Below are positions 34,007 to 43,564 of a stretch of 64,000 nt of DNA, piece after piece; position 1 is the first letter of the stretch; every line of letters starts with the position of its first letter. Source of the stretch: Rhizobium sp. R711. Its GTDB lineage: Bacteria; Pseudomonadota; Alphaproteobacteria; Rhizobiales; Rhizobiaceae. Location: the NCBI RefSeq assembly GCF_002211365.1, contig NZ_LOKZ01000039.1:169243-233242 (forward strand). The letters run 5' to 3'. Under the pieces are notes generated by a model. The model made no database searches and was not told the origin of the DNA. It saw nothing but the letters and a program-made list of their open reading frames with translations. The position numbers and the translations under genes are program-made.

Positions 34007-35916
34007 GACTGATCCTCCGGTACTTGCTTGGGCCAGAACCAGCCAATCAGCGCAATGCCGATCGGGATCGATCCCCATACGACGGCCCAGGGTGAAAACA
34101 TCGACCAGATGAGCATGACCGTCGTTGCGATGGCAGCCAAAAACGGCCATATCGAATTTCTGGGCGATGTTTCCCGCACTTGTGCCTGCGCTTCGACGAG
34201 GCTGCTGACAATGAGTTCGCGCCGATCGGTGCGAAGCCCGGTGGACACCTCTAGTTCCTCAGGATCGCTCCAGAGAGGCTCACGACCGGTGACCACCGGA
34301 ATGCGAGCGAAATTGAATGCCGGCGGAGGTGAGGAGGTCGCCCATTCGAGCGTTGCGGCCTGCCAGGGATTGTGACCGGCAGTTGTTCCTGAACGCGCGC
34401 TGCGAAACACGTCGATGAAGAAAATCAGAAATCCCGACGCAAGGATGAAGGCACTTGCGCTGACAAAAAAATTCATCCCCGCCCACGGCATTTCTGGCTG
34501 ATAGGTATAAATGCGCCGCGGCATTCCCTGAAGCCCCAGAATATGCATGGGAAAGAAGGTCATGTTGAAACCCATAAAGATCAGACCGAATGCGAAGCGT
34601 CCGAGCGTTTCGCTCATCAGGCGCCCCGTCATTTTTGGAAACCAGTAATAGATCGCCCCGATCAGCGGAAAGACCGCGCCGCCGATGAGCACGTAGTGAA
34701 AGTGCGCCACCACGAAATACGTATCATGCACCTGCGCATCGAACGGCACGGAAGCGACCATGACGCCGGTCAGGCCGCCGACGACGAAGGTGACGATGAA
34801 GCCGACGACAAACAAAAGCGGCGTCTTGAATTGCAGCTGCCCATCCCAAAGCGTGGCCAGCCAGCAGAATATCTGGACACCGGCGGGGATGGCAATTGCC
34901 ATGCTGGAGGCCGTAAAGAAGCTTTCCCCAACCTTCGGCAGGCCGACGACGAACATGTGGTGCACCCAAAGACCGAAGGAAAGCACTCCGGTGGTGATGA
35001 GCGCCATGACCACCAGGAGATATCCAAACAGTGGTCGCCGCGAAAAGGTGGGGACGATCGCCGAGACCATGCCAACGGCCGGAAGAAAGATGATGTAGAC
35101 CTCCGGATGACCAAAGAACCAGAACAGGTGCTGCCACAGCAGCGCGTCGCCGCCTTCGGCCGGATTGAAAAAGTGGGTGCCAACGAGCCGATCGAGTATC
35201 AGCGACGAGCTTGCAAGCATGATTGCCGGCATGGCCATGATTATGATGAAGGAGGTCACGAGCATCGACCAGACGAACACCGGGATGCGGTCGAGCGACA
35301 TGCCGGGAGCGCGCTGCTTGAACACCGTAACGACGATCTCCACCGCCACTGCCAGGGCGGAAACCTCGGTGAAGGTGATCATCTGCGCCCAAATGTCCGC
35401 CCGCTTTCCGGCTCCGAATTCCGGCCCGGAGAGCGGTACATAGGCAAACCATCCGACGTCGGGTGCCGCGTCGAGTGCAAAGGCGATCCATAGCAGCAAG
35501 CCGCCGGCCAGAAAGATCCAGTAGGAAAAGGCGTTCAGGCGGGGAAAGGCGATGTTGCGTGTTCCGACCATCAGCGGCACGAGATAGACGCCCATGGCCT
35601 CCATCACCGGAACGGCAAAAAGGAACATCATCGTCGATCCGTGCATGGTGAAGATCTGATTGTAACGGTCGGGTCCGATAAAGCGTGCCTCCGGCCGGGC
35701 CAGTTGCAGGCGCATCGCAAGGGCCAAAACTCCGCCCAGTATCAGAAAGAAGAAGGCGGTGGTGATATAGCGCCGGCCGATGATCTTGTGATCGACCGTC
35801 GTCAGCGCGCCCCAGAGGCTGCGCGGCGTCTCCCAGGTCCTGGCAAGGCAACGTTTGAGCTGATCTTCGTCCAGATCGACGTTGTCCTGTTCGGCCGGAT
35901 CCGCTTTACCGTTCAT
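34003..35916 (-). CDS. ctaD: Cytochrome c oxidase subunit I
   Basis: 637-residue heme-copper oxidase catalytic subunit. Low-spin heme His in FTMHGSTMMFLFAVP, CuB/cross-linked His-Tyr in FGHPEVYIIFLPAVGMVSAI, CuB pair in LWVHHMF, and the heme a/a3 histidines in VVAHFHYVLIGG. Twelve core helices plus an extra C-terminal membrane pair (WPFLAAIATTVMLIW) give it its length. Proton-pumping reduction of oxygen. ATG overlaps the ctaC stop. Confidence 0.95.
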   Translation of the reverse strand: MNGKADPAEQDNVDLDEDQLKRCLARTWETPRSLWGALTTVDHKIIGRRYITTAFFFLILGGVLALAMRLQLARPEARFIGPDRYNQIFTMHGSTMMFLFAVPVMEAMGVYLVPLMVGTRNIAFPRLNAFSYWIFLAGGLLLWIAFALDAAPDVGWFAYVPLSGPEFGAGKRADIWAQMITFTEVSALAVAVEIVVTVFKQRAPGMSLDRIPVFVWSMLVTSFIIIMAMPAIMLASSSLILDRLVGTHFFNPAEGGDALLWQHLFWFFGHPEVYIIFLPAVGMVSAIVPTFSRRPLFGYLLVVMALITTGVLSFGLWVHHMFVVGLPKVGESFFTASSMAIAIPAGVQIFCWLATLWDGQLQFKTPLLFVVGFIVTFVVGGLTGVMVASVPFDAQVHDTYFVVAHFHYVLIGGAVFPLIGAIYYWFPKMTGRLMSETLGRFAFGLIFMGFNMTFFPMHILGLQGMPRRIYTYQPEMPWAGMNFFVSASAFILASGFLIFFIDVFRSARSGTTAGHNPWQAATLEWATSSPPPAFNFARIPVVTGREPLWSDPEELEVSTGLRTDRRELIVSSLVEAQAQVRETSPRNSIWPFLAAIATTVMLIWSMFSPWAVVWGSIPIGIALIGWFWPKQVPEDQS

Positions 35917-36911
35917 TTCAGGCTGTCCATGTAGGCGGCAAGCTGGCGCAGCTCGTCGCTGGAAAGTGGCACCATGGGCATGTTGTTTCCCGGCTTCAGC
36001 GTCTGTGGATCGGCGATCCAGGCAGCAAGCGTGCCGCGCGTATTGTCGATGAGGCCAGCTGCAATCGTCCGCCGGCTGGCCACATGGGTCAAGTCGGGGC
36101 CGGCAGTTCCGGATGCCTCGGTGCCCCGTATGCTGTGACAGGCGGCGCAAGGCCTGACCATGAAGACCGCCTTGCCGGCGACAGCCTCGTTTTCGCTCGG
36201 CAACAGAGCATCGGAGCGCTGGCCAGATGCCCAGCGCTCAAAGCTTGCATTGTCTTGCGCAATGACGAACAACGCCATGTGTCCGTGTTGGAGACCGCAG
36301 AATTCCGCACATTGGCCACGATAGACACCGGGTCGGTCGGCACGCAGTGTCAATTGGTTCCGGCGGCCAGGGACGAGGTCGCGCTTTCCCGTCAGACTGG
36401 GGATCCAGAACGAGTGTATGACATCTGCCGCCTCGAGTTCGAGGCGAATGTCGACGCCCACTGGAATATGCAGCTCGTTGGCGGTCTGGAACGTCTTGGC
36501 GCTATTGCCGTTGTCGTAGATGAATTGCCACCACCACTGTTGCGCGCGCACCTTGACGACAAGAGAGGCGTGGTCAAATCGGTCCAGACTTCGGGTCGTA
36601 TAAAAGCTTGCGATCGTCAGGCCGGCGATGACGAACGCAGTCGCGACCACGGCAGACGACACGGCCTGGGTCATCCTGCGCTCGCGCCTAGCAAGGCCTT
36701 CCTCGGATGGCCGACCTTGCCGCAGCAAAGCCCAGCCAAGCACGATCATCACCAGGATCCAGATCACCGCGCAGACGATCACCATTGCAATGATCAAATG
36801 CTTGAGGTGGACAGCTGGCCCGGCCTGAGCATCGAGAGCCGACTGCATGCCATTGCACCCGGCCAAGGAAGTGGTCAGACAAATCAGGGTCACATGAGCG
36901 GCGCTTCTCAA
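35913..36911 (-). CDS. ctaC: Cytochrome c oxidase subunit II with fused cytochrome c domain (caa3 type)
   Basis: 332-residue subunit II. A lipoprotein signal ends in LAGC; two helices follow, then the CuA cupredoxin domain with its ligands in GQCAEFCGLQHGHM and VIHSFWIPSL, and a C-terminal mono-heme domain with CAACH (about residue 256-260) and Met in NNMPMVPLS. The fusion defines a caa3-type enzyme that can take electrons through its own heme. The start is TTG at 36911, overlapping the previous stop as TTGA; no ATG is in a sensible place. Confidence 0.92.
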   Translation of the reverse strand: MRSAAHVTLICLTTSLAGCNGMQSALDAQAGPAVHLKHLIIAMVIVCAVIWILVMIVLGWALLRQGRPSEEGLARRERRMTQAVSSAVVATAFVIAGLTIASFYTTRSLDRFDHASLVVKVRAQQWWWQFIYDNGNSAKTFQTANELHIPVGVDIRLELEAADVIHSFWIPSLTGKRDLVPGRRNQLTLRADRPGVYRGQCAEFCGLQHGHMALFVIAQDNASFERWASGQRSDALLPSENEAVAGKAVFMVRPCAACHSIRGTEASGTAGPDLTHVASRRTIAAGLIDNTRGTLAAWIADPQTLKPGNNMPMVPLSSDELRQLAAYMDSLK

Positions 36912-37528
36912 GGCGTTGGTCCCTGTTGCGGGTTGGTGCCAACCGGCCCCTCATCGAAGAGGATCGACGCCGGGGCGCGATTTTCGGCTGGTCGGGTGTG
37001 TCTGTCATCGTTGCGGCTGGGTGCGCCCGTCCTTGCCGAATAGGCGCCGATCGTCTGGATATAACCCGCAAGCTGCCAAATTTGATCGATGGTCATCTTC
37101 TCGCTAAAGGCTGGCATGCCATGCGGGCGGCCATCACGGATCGAGGCAACGATCGAGGTGAGACCGGGACCGTAAAGCCACCAGCCGTCGAGAAAGGAAG
37201 GTCCACTGGCACCTCGCCCATCGCCATGGCACGACGGGCAGCCGAACCAGGAATATAACCGTTTTCCCTGGCTGAGATCATAGGCATTGTACGCATAGGG
37301 CTCGCCGAGTGCAAAATAGACCTCCGGTGGTGTGCCCTCGATGCCGCCGGGCATGATGCGCAAGACCTGCAGGCCTGAAGCCACCGGGGGATCTGTTCGG
37401 TATTGGCGCGCGCCTCTCAAGGTCCCGATCCAGGCAGCCAGGCAAAGGGCCAGCAACGTCACTGCGCCGAAAAAGGCCACGAAGAGGATTGTTCCGAGCG
37501 TTCTTTGACTTAATCGCGCCGTGGCCAT
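36908..37528 (-). CDS. Membrane-anchored mono-heme cytochrome c of the oxidase operon
   Basis: 206-residue protein with one N-terminal helix (TILFVAFFGAVTLLALCLAAW) and a heme-binding C-x-x-C-H in WFGCPSCHGDGRGASG, with Met in HGMPAFSEKMT as axial candidate. The C-terminal 35 residues are low-complexity (NDDRHTRPAENRAPAS). It starts 10 bp after the YdeP-like gene and likely donates electrons to the CuA/heme c subunit. Confidence 0.88.
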   Translation of the reverse strand: MATARLSQRTLGTILFVAFFGAVTLLALCLAAWIGTLRGARQYRTDPPVASGLQVLRIMPGGIEGTPPEVYFALGEPYAYNAYDLSQGKRLYSWFGCPSCHGDGRGASGPSFLDGWWLYGPGLTSIVASIRDGRPHGMPAFSEKMTIDQIWQLAGYIQTIGAYSARTGAPSRNDDRHTRPAENRAPASILFDEGPVGTNPQQGPTP

Positions 37529-37538
37529 GAACGCGCCC

Positions 37539-39941
37539 CTAATGGCGGACCGCAGCACCGGATGCGATCACGCGGATGGGCAATAGCTTGTAAGAAGGTG
37601 TCTTTGATTTTGCGTCATGATGATCAAGCGGAAACAAGGCATTGGTTTCCGGGTAATAGGCGCCGCAACATCCCTCGGGAATGTCGTAGGCCATGACCTT
37701 GAAGCCCGTTACTGTCCGCTTCGTCTCCTTAGCGATTGCGGTAACAAGGTCGACGGTCTGACCATCGTGAAGGCCAAGTCGGCTGATGTCGGCGGCATTC
37801 ATCAGGATCACCCGTCTGGTGCCTTCGACGCCACGATAGCGATCATTGTAGCCGTAGATCGTCGTATTGAACTGGTCGTTCGAGCGCAGTGTCGCGAGAT
37901 TGAGGACATCGATCATCGGTGCGGCAATTGAAAGATCCGGAAACAGCCGGTCCGGGGTAATGAAATTGGCCTTGCCATTGGCCGTGACCCACTTGCGCTC
38001 GCGTGCCGGCAACGGCCTCGGGATACCGCCCGGCTGAAAGAGCCGCTTGTTGAAATCCTTGAATGTTTCCGGATAGGTCCGTTCGATGGCGTCGCGGATC
38101 TTGGAATAGTCATCGACCCAACTGTCCCAGGGCACGACCCCTTTCGTCAGTGTCGCCTTGGCCATGCCGGCAATGATGGCGGGTTCGGACAACAGGTAGG
38201 GGCTTGCCGGTGTGGCTCTGCCTCGCGAGCCGTGGAAATGGGCAATCGAGCTTTCCGTCGATACCGACTGCGGGCCACTTGCCTGGTCGTCGATCTCGAT
38301 GCGCCCGAGGCAGGGTAGCAGAAAGGCAGTCGCGCCGTGGATAAGGTGCGTGCGATTGAGTTTGGTGGCGATCTGGACAGTCAGGCTCAAGTTCCGCCAG
38401 GCTTTTTCGACAGCTTCCGTTTCTGGAATTGCGCGAAGGAAATTGCCGCCAAGACCGACGAAGGCGCGCGTTTGACCCGCCAATATCGCCCGGCAAGTGT
38501 CCACGGTCGAGTGCCCCTTCCACTGCGGCGGTTCGAACCGGTAAAGTTCAGCCAGTTTGTCCAAGGGAACGAGACCGGGGTTTTCGGTGATGCCGACGGT
38601 GCGTTGCCCCTGCACGTTCGAATGGCCACGAACGGCGCAGATGTTGGCGCCAGGCTTTCCGATGTTGCCACGCAAAAGAGCCAGGTTTGCGACCATCTGC
38701 ACGTTCTGGACGCCCATGATATGCTGGGTCAATCCCATGCCATAAACCATCAATACCGCGTCGGACTTGGCATAGGTGCGCGCCGCCTGCGTCATCTCAT
38801 CGCGTGTGAGGCCCGATATGCGCTCCAGTTCCGCCCATTCGTAGTTACGGGCGGCCGATGCAAATTCCTCGAAGCCGGCCGTGTGCATCTTGATGAAGTC
38901 GTGATCGAGCACGTGTTTTTTGTCGGCTGCCGCTATTGCCGCTGCAAAGGCAACGGTTGCGGCATCGGAGGGGTCTTTCGGTGCTGCATCGGTTCCGGCA
39001 ACCTTGCTCACGCCTGAGGCTTTGAGAGCGTCATCGGCCTCGATCAGCGCCTTGCACACGCCAAAAAGAGCTGCGATGTCGCCGCCGTTTTTGACTTGGC
39101 AATATTGCGAGGAAATCTGCGTCTGCTTGCCCGTGAGCATCTGGCCGGGCGCTTGCGGATTGACAAACCGCTCGAGCCCGGCTTCGCGAAGAAGATTGAA
39201 CGTGACAATCTTGACGCCTCTGTCGACGGCATCCTGCAGGTCGTGCAGCAGTCGCGGCGAGGATGTACCAACATTTTGTGCAAGGTAGAAGATGCAGTCG
39301 CAATTCTGGAAATCGGACAGAATGGCGGTTCCTATCGACGCGCCGATACTTTCCGGCAAGCCGACAGACGTGCTCTCATGACACATGTTGGAAGAATCGG
39401 GCAGATGATTGCTGCCGTAGATCCGGGCAAATAGCTGGTACATGTAGGCCGTCTCGAGCGAGGCGCGGCCGGAGGTGTAGAAATCCACGCTTTCGGGAGG
39501 AAGCATCCGCAACTGGAGGCCAATTTCCTCGAAGGCGGCCTGCCAGGTGACAGGCATATATTTGTCCGTTGTCGGATCCCACCGCATGGGTTCGGTCAGT
39601 CGACCCCGCTCTTCGAGATCGTGGTCGCTCCAGCCTTCCAGTTCGACAAGCCTGTGCGACTCGAAAAATGCCCGGTCCGCCCGCCTGTTCGTGACCTCCC
39701 AACTGGTGGCCTTGGCACCGTTCTCGCAAAATTCCAGCGGATGTGGCTTGGCGGGTTTCGCCCATGCGCAACTCACGCACATATATCCATCGGGTTTGTT
39801 CTGATGGGCAAGCAACGAAGGACCTGCTAGCGGTATATGTTCGCGAAGCAGGATCTCCCCGACCGCCCTGGCCGAACCCCATCCGCCGGCTGGGCTTTTG
39901 TGCCCTCCTTTGTCGGATGTATGCTCTGATTTCCCTGCCAT
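37539..39941 (-). CDS. YdeP-like (FdhF-type) molybdopterin oxidoreductase
   Basis: 800-residue protein of the FdhF/YdeP group: molybdopterin-binding oxidoreductase with a short N-terminal Fe-S region (C55-V-S-C58, C72) and C-terminal dinucleotide-binding domain. Typical blocks are DFYTSGRASLETAYMYQLF, NLPDSSNMC-like HLPDSSNMCHESTSVGLPE and NVQGQRTVGITE. The usual selenocysteine/cysteine formate site is not evident. E. coli YdeP is linked to acid resistance; its reaction is unknown. The ATG at 39941 is preferred because GAGG lies 8 nt before it. It is the first gene of an operon with the oxidase, an uncommon pairing. Confidence 0.88.
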   Translation of the reverse strand: MAGKSEHTSDKGGHKSPAGGWGSARAVGEILLREHIPLAGPSLLAHQNKPDGYMCVSCAWAKPAKPHPLEFCENGAKATSWEVTNRRADRAFFESHRLVELEGWSDHDLEERGRLTEPMRWDPTTDKYMPVTWQAAFEEIGLQLRMLPPESVDFYTSGRASLETAYMYQLFARIYGSNHLPDSSNMCHESTSVGLPESIGASIGTAILSDFQNCDCIFYLAQNVGTSSPRLLHDLQDAVDRGVKIVTFNLLREAGLERFVNPQAPGQMLTGKQTQISSQYCQVKNGGDIAALFGVCKALIEADDALKASGVSKVAGTDAAPKDPSDAATVAFAAAIAAADKKHVLDHDFIKMHTAGFEEFASAARNYEWAELERISGLTRDEMTQAARTYAKSDAVLMVYGMGLTQHIMGVQNVQMVANLALLRGNIGKPGANICAVRGHSNVQGQRTVGITENPGLVPLDKLAELYRFEPPQWKGHSTVDTCRAILAGQTRAFVGLGGNFLRAIPETEAVEKAWRNLSLTVQIATKLNRTHLIHGATAFLLPCLGRIEIDDQASGPQSVSTESSIAHFHGSRGRATPASPYLLSEPAIIAGMAKATLTKGVVPWDSWVDDYSKIRDAIERTYPETFKDFNKRLFQPGGIPRPLPARERKWVTANGKANFITPDRLFPDLSIAAPMIDVLNLATLRSNDQFNTTIYGYNDRYRGVEGTRRVILMNAADISRLGLHDGQTVDLVTAIAKETKRTVTGFKVMAYDIPEGCCGAYYPETNALFPLDHHDAKSKTPSYKLLPIRVIASGAAVRH

Positions 39942-39971
39942 GATCATATCCTCGCCAACGACAAGCTTACC

Positions 39972-39997
39972 AACCAACGACGGCCCACTTCGGTTCC
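39972..39997 (-). promoter_or_regulatory. EcfG/RpoE2-type promoter candidate for the YdeP/oxidase operon
   Basis: Minus-strand GGAAC (39997-39993), 17 nt, GGTT (39975-39972), 30 bp before the ATG. -10 deviates at the first base pair. The rest of the 39942-40281 gap holds nothing recognisable. Confidence 0.45.
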
Positions 39998-40281
39998 CTG
40001 CAGCTGCAAAGCAGTGCTCGTGCTGAGGCCCCTTCTTGGTCGATTGCAACACGATCGGCCCTTCCCCTGGCCAGGGCCACAATCGCAGGAGCGGCCCGCA
40101 GGCGCCCTTGGCGCTTGTTTTTCTCCGACAGTGCAAAGGCCGCGGTGGCTCGCGCGAGATTTCGCCAGCATCCGCATACGTCCGACCGGGGCGAGGATAG
40201 AGACACAACACCGCTCTTTGTCGGTCGTCAAAGCGTGGCTTGCGAAACGACTGACGGCGCTTGCCGACCGTTGAAGAACCG

Positions 40282-40692
40282 TCAAACGGATTCGGAATCT
40301 CGTCTCGGCTTTTCGGCAGCCCGCTCAAGGCGTTCGGCTTGTTCAGATAGCCGGCGACTCATTTCGCGCAGCTCCTGCTCGTCCAGTTTCTCGATGCCCA
40401 CGAACTTGTTCTGGGCCTGTGACGTCAAGATGAGCTCGTCGAGTTTGGCCTGCAACGCCTTGCCGTCGCGGTTCTGCGAGTTCTGAAGGACGAAGACCAT
40501 GAGGAAGGTTATAATCGTCGTACCCGTATTGATGACAAGCTGCCAATTCTCCGAAAAACCGAAGAACGGTCCGACCATCGCCCAGACCAGCACGAGTGCG
40601 ACCGCCGCCACGAACGTCACGGGTCGTCCGGACCAATTGGACACAGCACTTGCGAATTTCGAAAAGAAGTTAGAGTGGCCGTTTTCGCTCAT
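40282..40692 (-). CDS. Low-affinity iron permease family protein
   Basis: 136-residue membrane protein of the family named for fungal Fet4 (low-affinity iron permease domain). Two helices (VTFVAAVALVLVWAMVGPFF and LVINTGTTIITFLMVFVLQNSQNRD) carry the family's NTGTTIITFLMVF and QNSQNRD signature, followed by a long charged helix. Function in bacteria is not established. GAGGAAACC precedes the ATG and an exact EcfG-type promoter lies 27 bp upstream. Confidence 0.88.
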   Translation of the reverse strand: MSENGHSNFFSKFASAVSNWSGRPVTFVAAVALVLVWAMVGPFFGFSENWQLVINTGTTIITFLMVFVLQNSQNRDGKALQAKLDELILTSQAQNKFVGIEKLDEQELREMSRRLSEQAERLERAAEKPRRDSESV

Positions 40693-40718
40693 GGTTTCCT
40701 CACCTTATCGGGCTTTAT

Positions 40719-40743
40719 AACGCGATGGCGAGGGCGGAGTTCC
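40719..40743 (-). promoter_or_regulatory. EcfG/RpoE2-type promoter for the iron-permease-like gene
   Basis: Minus-strand GGAAC (40743-40739), 16 nt, CGTT (40722-40719), exact match. Confidence 0.85.
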
Positions 40744-41054
40744 CGAAGGGCGCGTCTGCTGGCGTCGGATCCCATTTCGGTAGCGGCAGAAAAACGCAAC
40801 CGCAGACCTTGGTGTCAAGATCGCCGGTCATGCCGGAAATCGTGACGATCGATGATGCGGCCAACAGCGTGCCATCAGTGCGACGGGGCGAGGCTATGCG
40901 GTCGTGGCCTCCGGAGCCGTCTCCCGTGCGGTTCGACGAGGTTGGTGCCAATCCATCCTCGGTCACAAATGCAACGTCAGGCCTTCTGCTGCTGCGTGGC
41001 GCAGCACGTTCGATGGAGCAAGCGGCCATGGCAGGATGCGAACCGGATCGTCAG
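40744..41054. other. Intergenic region between the iron-permease-like gene and the chemoreceptor
   Basis: About 310 bases. Frames here are open but carry no family signature; no gene is called. Confidence 0.4.
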
Positions 41055-42893
41055 CTAAGCCGCTTTGGTCCGCACGATGCGTCTAGGCTCGTCCATCTGA
41101 GCGGCGTCGCTGCCGAGGCGAAACTGATTGACGAGATCACGCAGTCTGCTTGCCTCACCAGACAATGACGTGGCCGCTGCGGTGGATTGCTCGACCATCG
41201 CCGCATTCTGCTGAGTGGATTGGTCCATCTGATTGACGGCGGTGTTGATTTCGGCAAGGCCGGTGGATTGCTCGCGGGCAGACGTCGCAATAGCCTCCAT
41301 CAACTGGTTGATCTGAGACACATGGTCGCCGATCGATGTCAGCGACTGACCGGTCTCCAGAACCAGTCTGACGCCGGTGCCGACTTCGGCAGAGGACTTC
41401 ACAATCAGCCCCTTGATCTCCTTTGCGGCCGTTGCTGCGCGCTGTGCCAACTCGCGAACCTCCTGAGCGACAACCGCAAAGCCTTTGCCGGCTTCTCCGG
41501 CTCGCGCTGCTTCGACGCCCGCATTCAGCGCCAAAAGGTTAGTCTGGAAAGCGATTTCGTCGATGACACCAATGATGTTGGAGATCTGCTGAGAGCTTTC
41601 CTCGATGCGCCTCATCGCCTGTTCGGCCTGAGACACGACCGAAGCGGACCGTTCTGCACCCTCATTGGCCTCCTGCGCGACATTGCGAGCCTCTGCGGTC
41701 CGCTTCGAGGCTGTTGCCACATTGGCGGTAATTTCGTCGAGCGCTGCCGCCGTCTCCTCCAGAGAGGCGGCCTGCTGCTCGGTACGCCTGGAGAGATCTT
41801 GCGCGCCAGAAGCGATCTCGCGCGTTCCGTTGTCGATGCTGTGCACAGTCTGCAGCACAGCGCCGATCGTTGTCCCGAGCTGTTGGAGCGAAGCATTGAA
41901 ATCCTCGCGCAACCGCTCGTAATCGGCAGCAAACGGTTCGACTAGCCGGAAGGAAACGTCACCGCCAGCCAGGCGTCTCAATCCCTCGCCCAGCGTTGTT
42001 GTCGCAAACCGCAATTGCTGCGATTCCTGCTCCGCACGCTCCTGTGCTGCGACACGTGCCGCTTCAGACTGGCTGCGTGACACCGATGCTTCCTGCTCCA
42101 ATCGAAGCACACTGATGGCGTTCTGTCGGAACACTTCCACTGCCCCTGCCATCGCCCCAATCTCGTCAGCGCGGCCAGCATAAGGGATCTCGCTTTGCAG
42201 ATCGCCGTCAGACAAGATCTTCATGGCGGTGGCAATTCGGCGGATCGGGTTGGCGATGCCGTAGACGGCAAACATGGTTCCGGAAAGGGCGATCAGAATT
42301 GCGAGAGCGGCGATTATGGCCGTGATTGTGAAGGCATAGCCGGCCGTGGCGTCACTTGTGGTCACATAGGTCTCGGTCTGCCCGAGAATGAAGGCCACGA
42401 GATCTGCAATGTCCTGGCTCACGAGATCAGATTGTGGGTCCATATTCTGGCGGAAGAGACTGGCCGCCTCGGCGCTCTTTCCGCCGTCCTGCAGCCGGAC
42501 CATTTGCGAAGCCAGCTCGCCATATGTTTTGAGTTCCGACTTGACCCGATTGATCAGCTCGCGGCCTTTCTCGGTGCGGACGCCTTTCACATAGTCATCG
42601 ATCGATTGCTCGACCGCAGCCTGCGTTTCGTCGACCAGCTTGGCTGCCGCGGGCCGCTTTTCTGGTGATGACGCCTCCAACAGGTAACGCGCGTAAGCGA
42701 GTTTCAGGTCAGAGAAGTTTCCCTTGATATCCTTGGCAACGACCAGCCGCTTCATCCAAAAGCCACCAATCTGCTGAGTATTGTCGTTCAGCGTCGAAAT
42801 CGTGCTGAGAGAATTGTAGGACAAGATGACGAGGAAGGCACAGATGACAGACAAAACGGCAATCAGGGTCTGTTTAACCGTCAGACGTTTCAT
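41055..42893 (-). CDS. Methyl-accepting chemotaxis protein
   Basis: 612-residue chemoreceptor. TM1 about 8-28 and TM2 about 185-210 enclose a helical-bundle sensor (4HB_MCP type; KDIKGNFSDLKLAYARYLLEAS). A HAMP region follows (IANPIRRIATAMKILSDGDL), then a second HAMP-like stretch and the signalling domain with the CheA-contact hairpin tip IDEIAFQTNLLALNAGVEAARAGEAGKGFAVVA (given as the overall pattern). No obvious C-terminal CheR pentapeptide. GGAG lies 8 nt before the ATG. Ligand unknown; no chemotaxis genes are adjacent. Confidence 0.93.
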   Translation of the reverse strand: MKRLTVKQTLIAVLSVICAFLVILSYNSLSTISTLNDNTQQIGGFWMKRLVVAKDIKGNFSDLKLAYARYLLEASSPEKRPAAAKLVDETQAAVEQSIDDYVKGVRTEKGRELINRVKSELKTYGELASQMVRLQDGGKSAEAASLFRQNMDPQSDLVSQDIADLVAFILGQTETYVTTSDATAGYAFTITAIIAALAILIALSGTMFAVYGIANPIRRIATAMKILSDGDLQSEIPYAGRADEIGAMAGAVEVFRQNAISVLRLEQEASVSRSQSEAARVAAQERAEQESQQLRFATTTLGEGLRRLAGGDVSFRLVEPFAADYERLREDFNASLQQLGTTIGAVLQTVHSIDNGTREIASGAQDLSRRTEQQAASLEETAAALDEITANVATASKRTAEARNVAQEANEGAERSASVVSQAEQAMRRIEESSQQISNIIGVIDEIAFQTNLLALNAGVEAARAGEAGKGFAVVAQEVRELAQRAATAAKEIKGLIVKSSAEVGTGVRLVLETGQSLTSIGDHVSQINQLMEAIATSAREQSTGLAEINTAVNQMDQSTQQNAAMVEQSTAAATSLSGEASRLRDLVNQFRLGSDAAQMDEPRRIVRTKAA

Positions 42894-43216
42894 GAAATTC
42901 TCCAGTTCCTTTGGGGCGCCTGCGCGGCTCAGATAACTGCAAGAATTCGCGTCATATGCTAATTTAGATTTAACTTTAACCGGTCCGGCCGTCGCTCATT
43001 CGATTATTTATGTCGCGTACAAACGTGACATGGCAATTCTCCTGGCCCTGCTATCAGGGGTTTATGTCAAAGCTCAGAGCCGCGGTTTGCGATTAGCTTT
43101 CTGCGGCCGATCTGAGCCGTGCACTGGCGGCAGCTTGCCCGATCCGGCGCGGGGTCCGCTCGTGCTCAACGCGGGTCAGGGACGCCTGGCCGTCTTAAAG
43201 TCAGCGCTTCCCGCTC
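42894..43216. other. Region upstream of the chemoreceptor
   Basis: AT-rich near 42960-43010, which may carry the chemoreceptor promoter. No gene recognised. Confidence 0.4.
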
Positions 43217-43560
43217 TTGCACTCCGCCGGACGTGTCACGGAAACGCCCGTGCAGCTGGTCGACATCCTCCACAAGCTCATCGGCTTACCCTCCTTCGTC
43301 GGTACGCCCAATGGCGCCATTGTCGGCCGGATTAGGACCTATCGCGCTCCTTCGGGATTGAGGTCCATATTCTTCCCGGGGCCGAGGGCGACGGCGCCAA
43401 TCTCTTCGCGACCATCGGCGCCTCCGAGCAATCGGGCTACATCCTTTCCGGCCAATGGATGTCGTCCCCGCCAATGAAGCCGGCTGGAGCGCCGATCCAT
43501 TTGTGTTGATTGCAGAAGGGGAGCGGCTTTACGGCCGCGGCACCTCGGATATCCTCGCCG
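43217..43560 (+). pseudogene. Remnant of an M20 family peptidase (ArgE/acetylornithine deacetylase-like)
   Basis: Three reading frames each carry part of one M20 N-terminus: VQLVDILHKLIGLPSFVGTP (from about 43250), then FGIEVHILPGAEGDGANLFA and QSGYILSG (about 43350-43450), then MDVVPANEAGWSADPFVL (from 43455), where the metal-binding H-M-D has been lost by a one-base deletion. After GRGTSDILAA the homology stops and an ABC ATPase begins. At least two frameshifts plus a deletion make it a pseudogene. Confidence 0.75.
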
Positions 43561-43564
43561 CCGT

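Noticed and set aside
36488..36512. An exact EcfG-type motif (GGAAC, 16 nt, CGTT) on the plus strand inside ctaC
   Set aside because: It lies within and antisense to the subunit II coding region, with no plus-strand gene downstream; most likely a chance match, though an antisense RNA cannot be excluded.
40725..41168. 147-codon plus-strand frame between the iron-permease-like and chemoreceptor genes
   Set aside because: Overlaps the chemoreceptor gene antisense and its translation has no recognisable domain.
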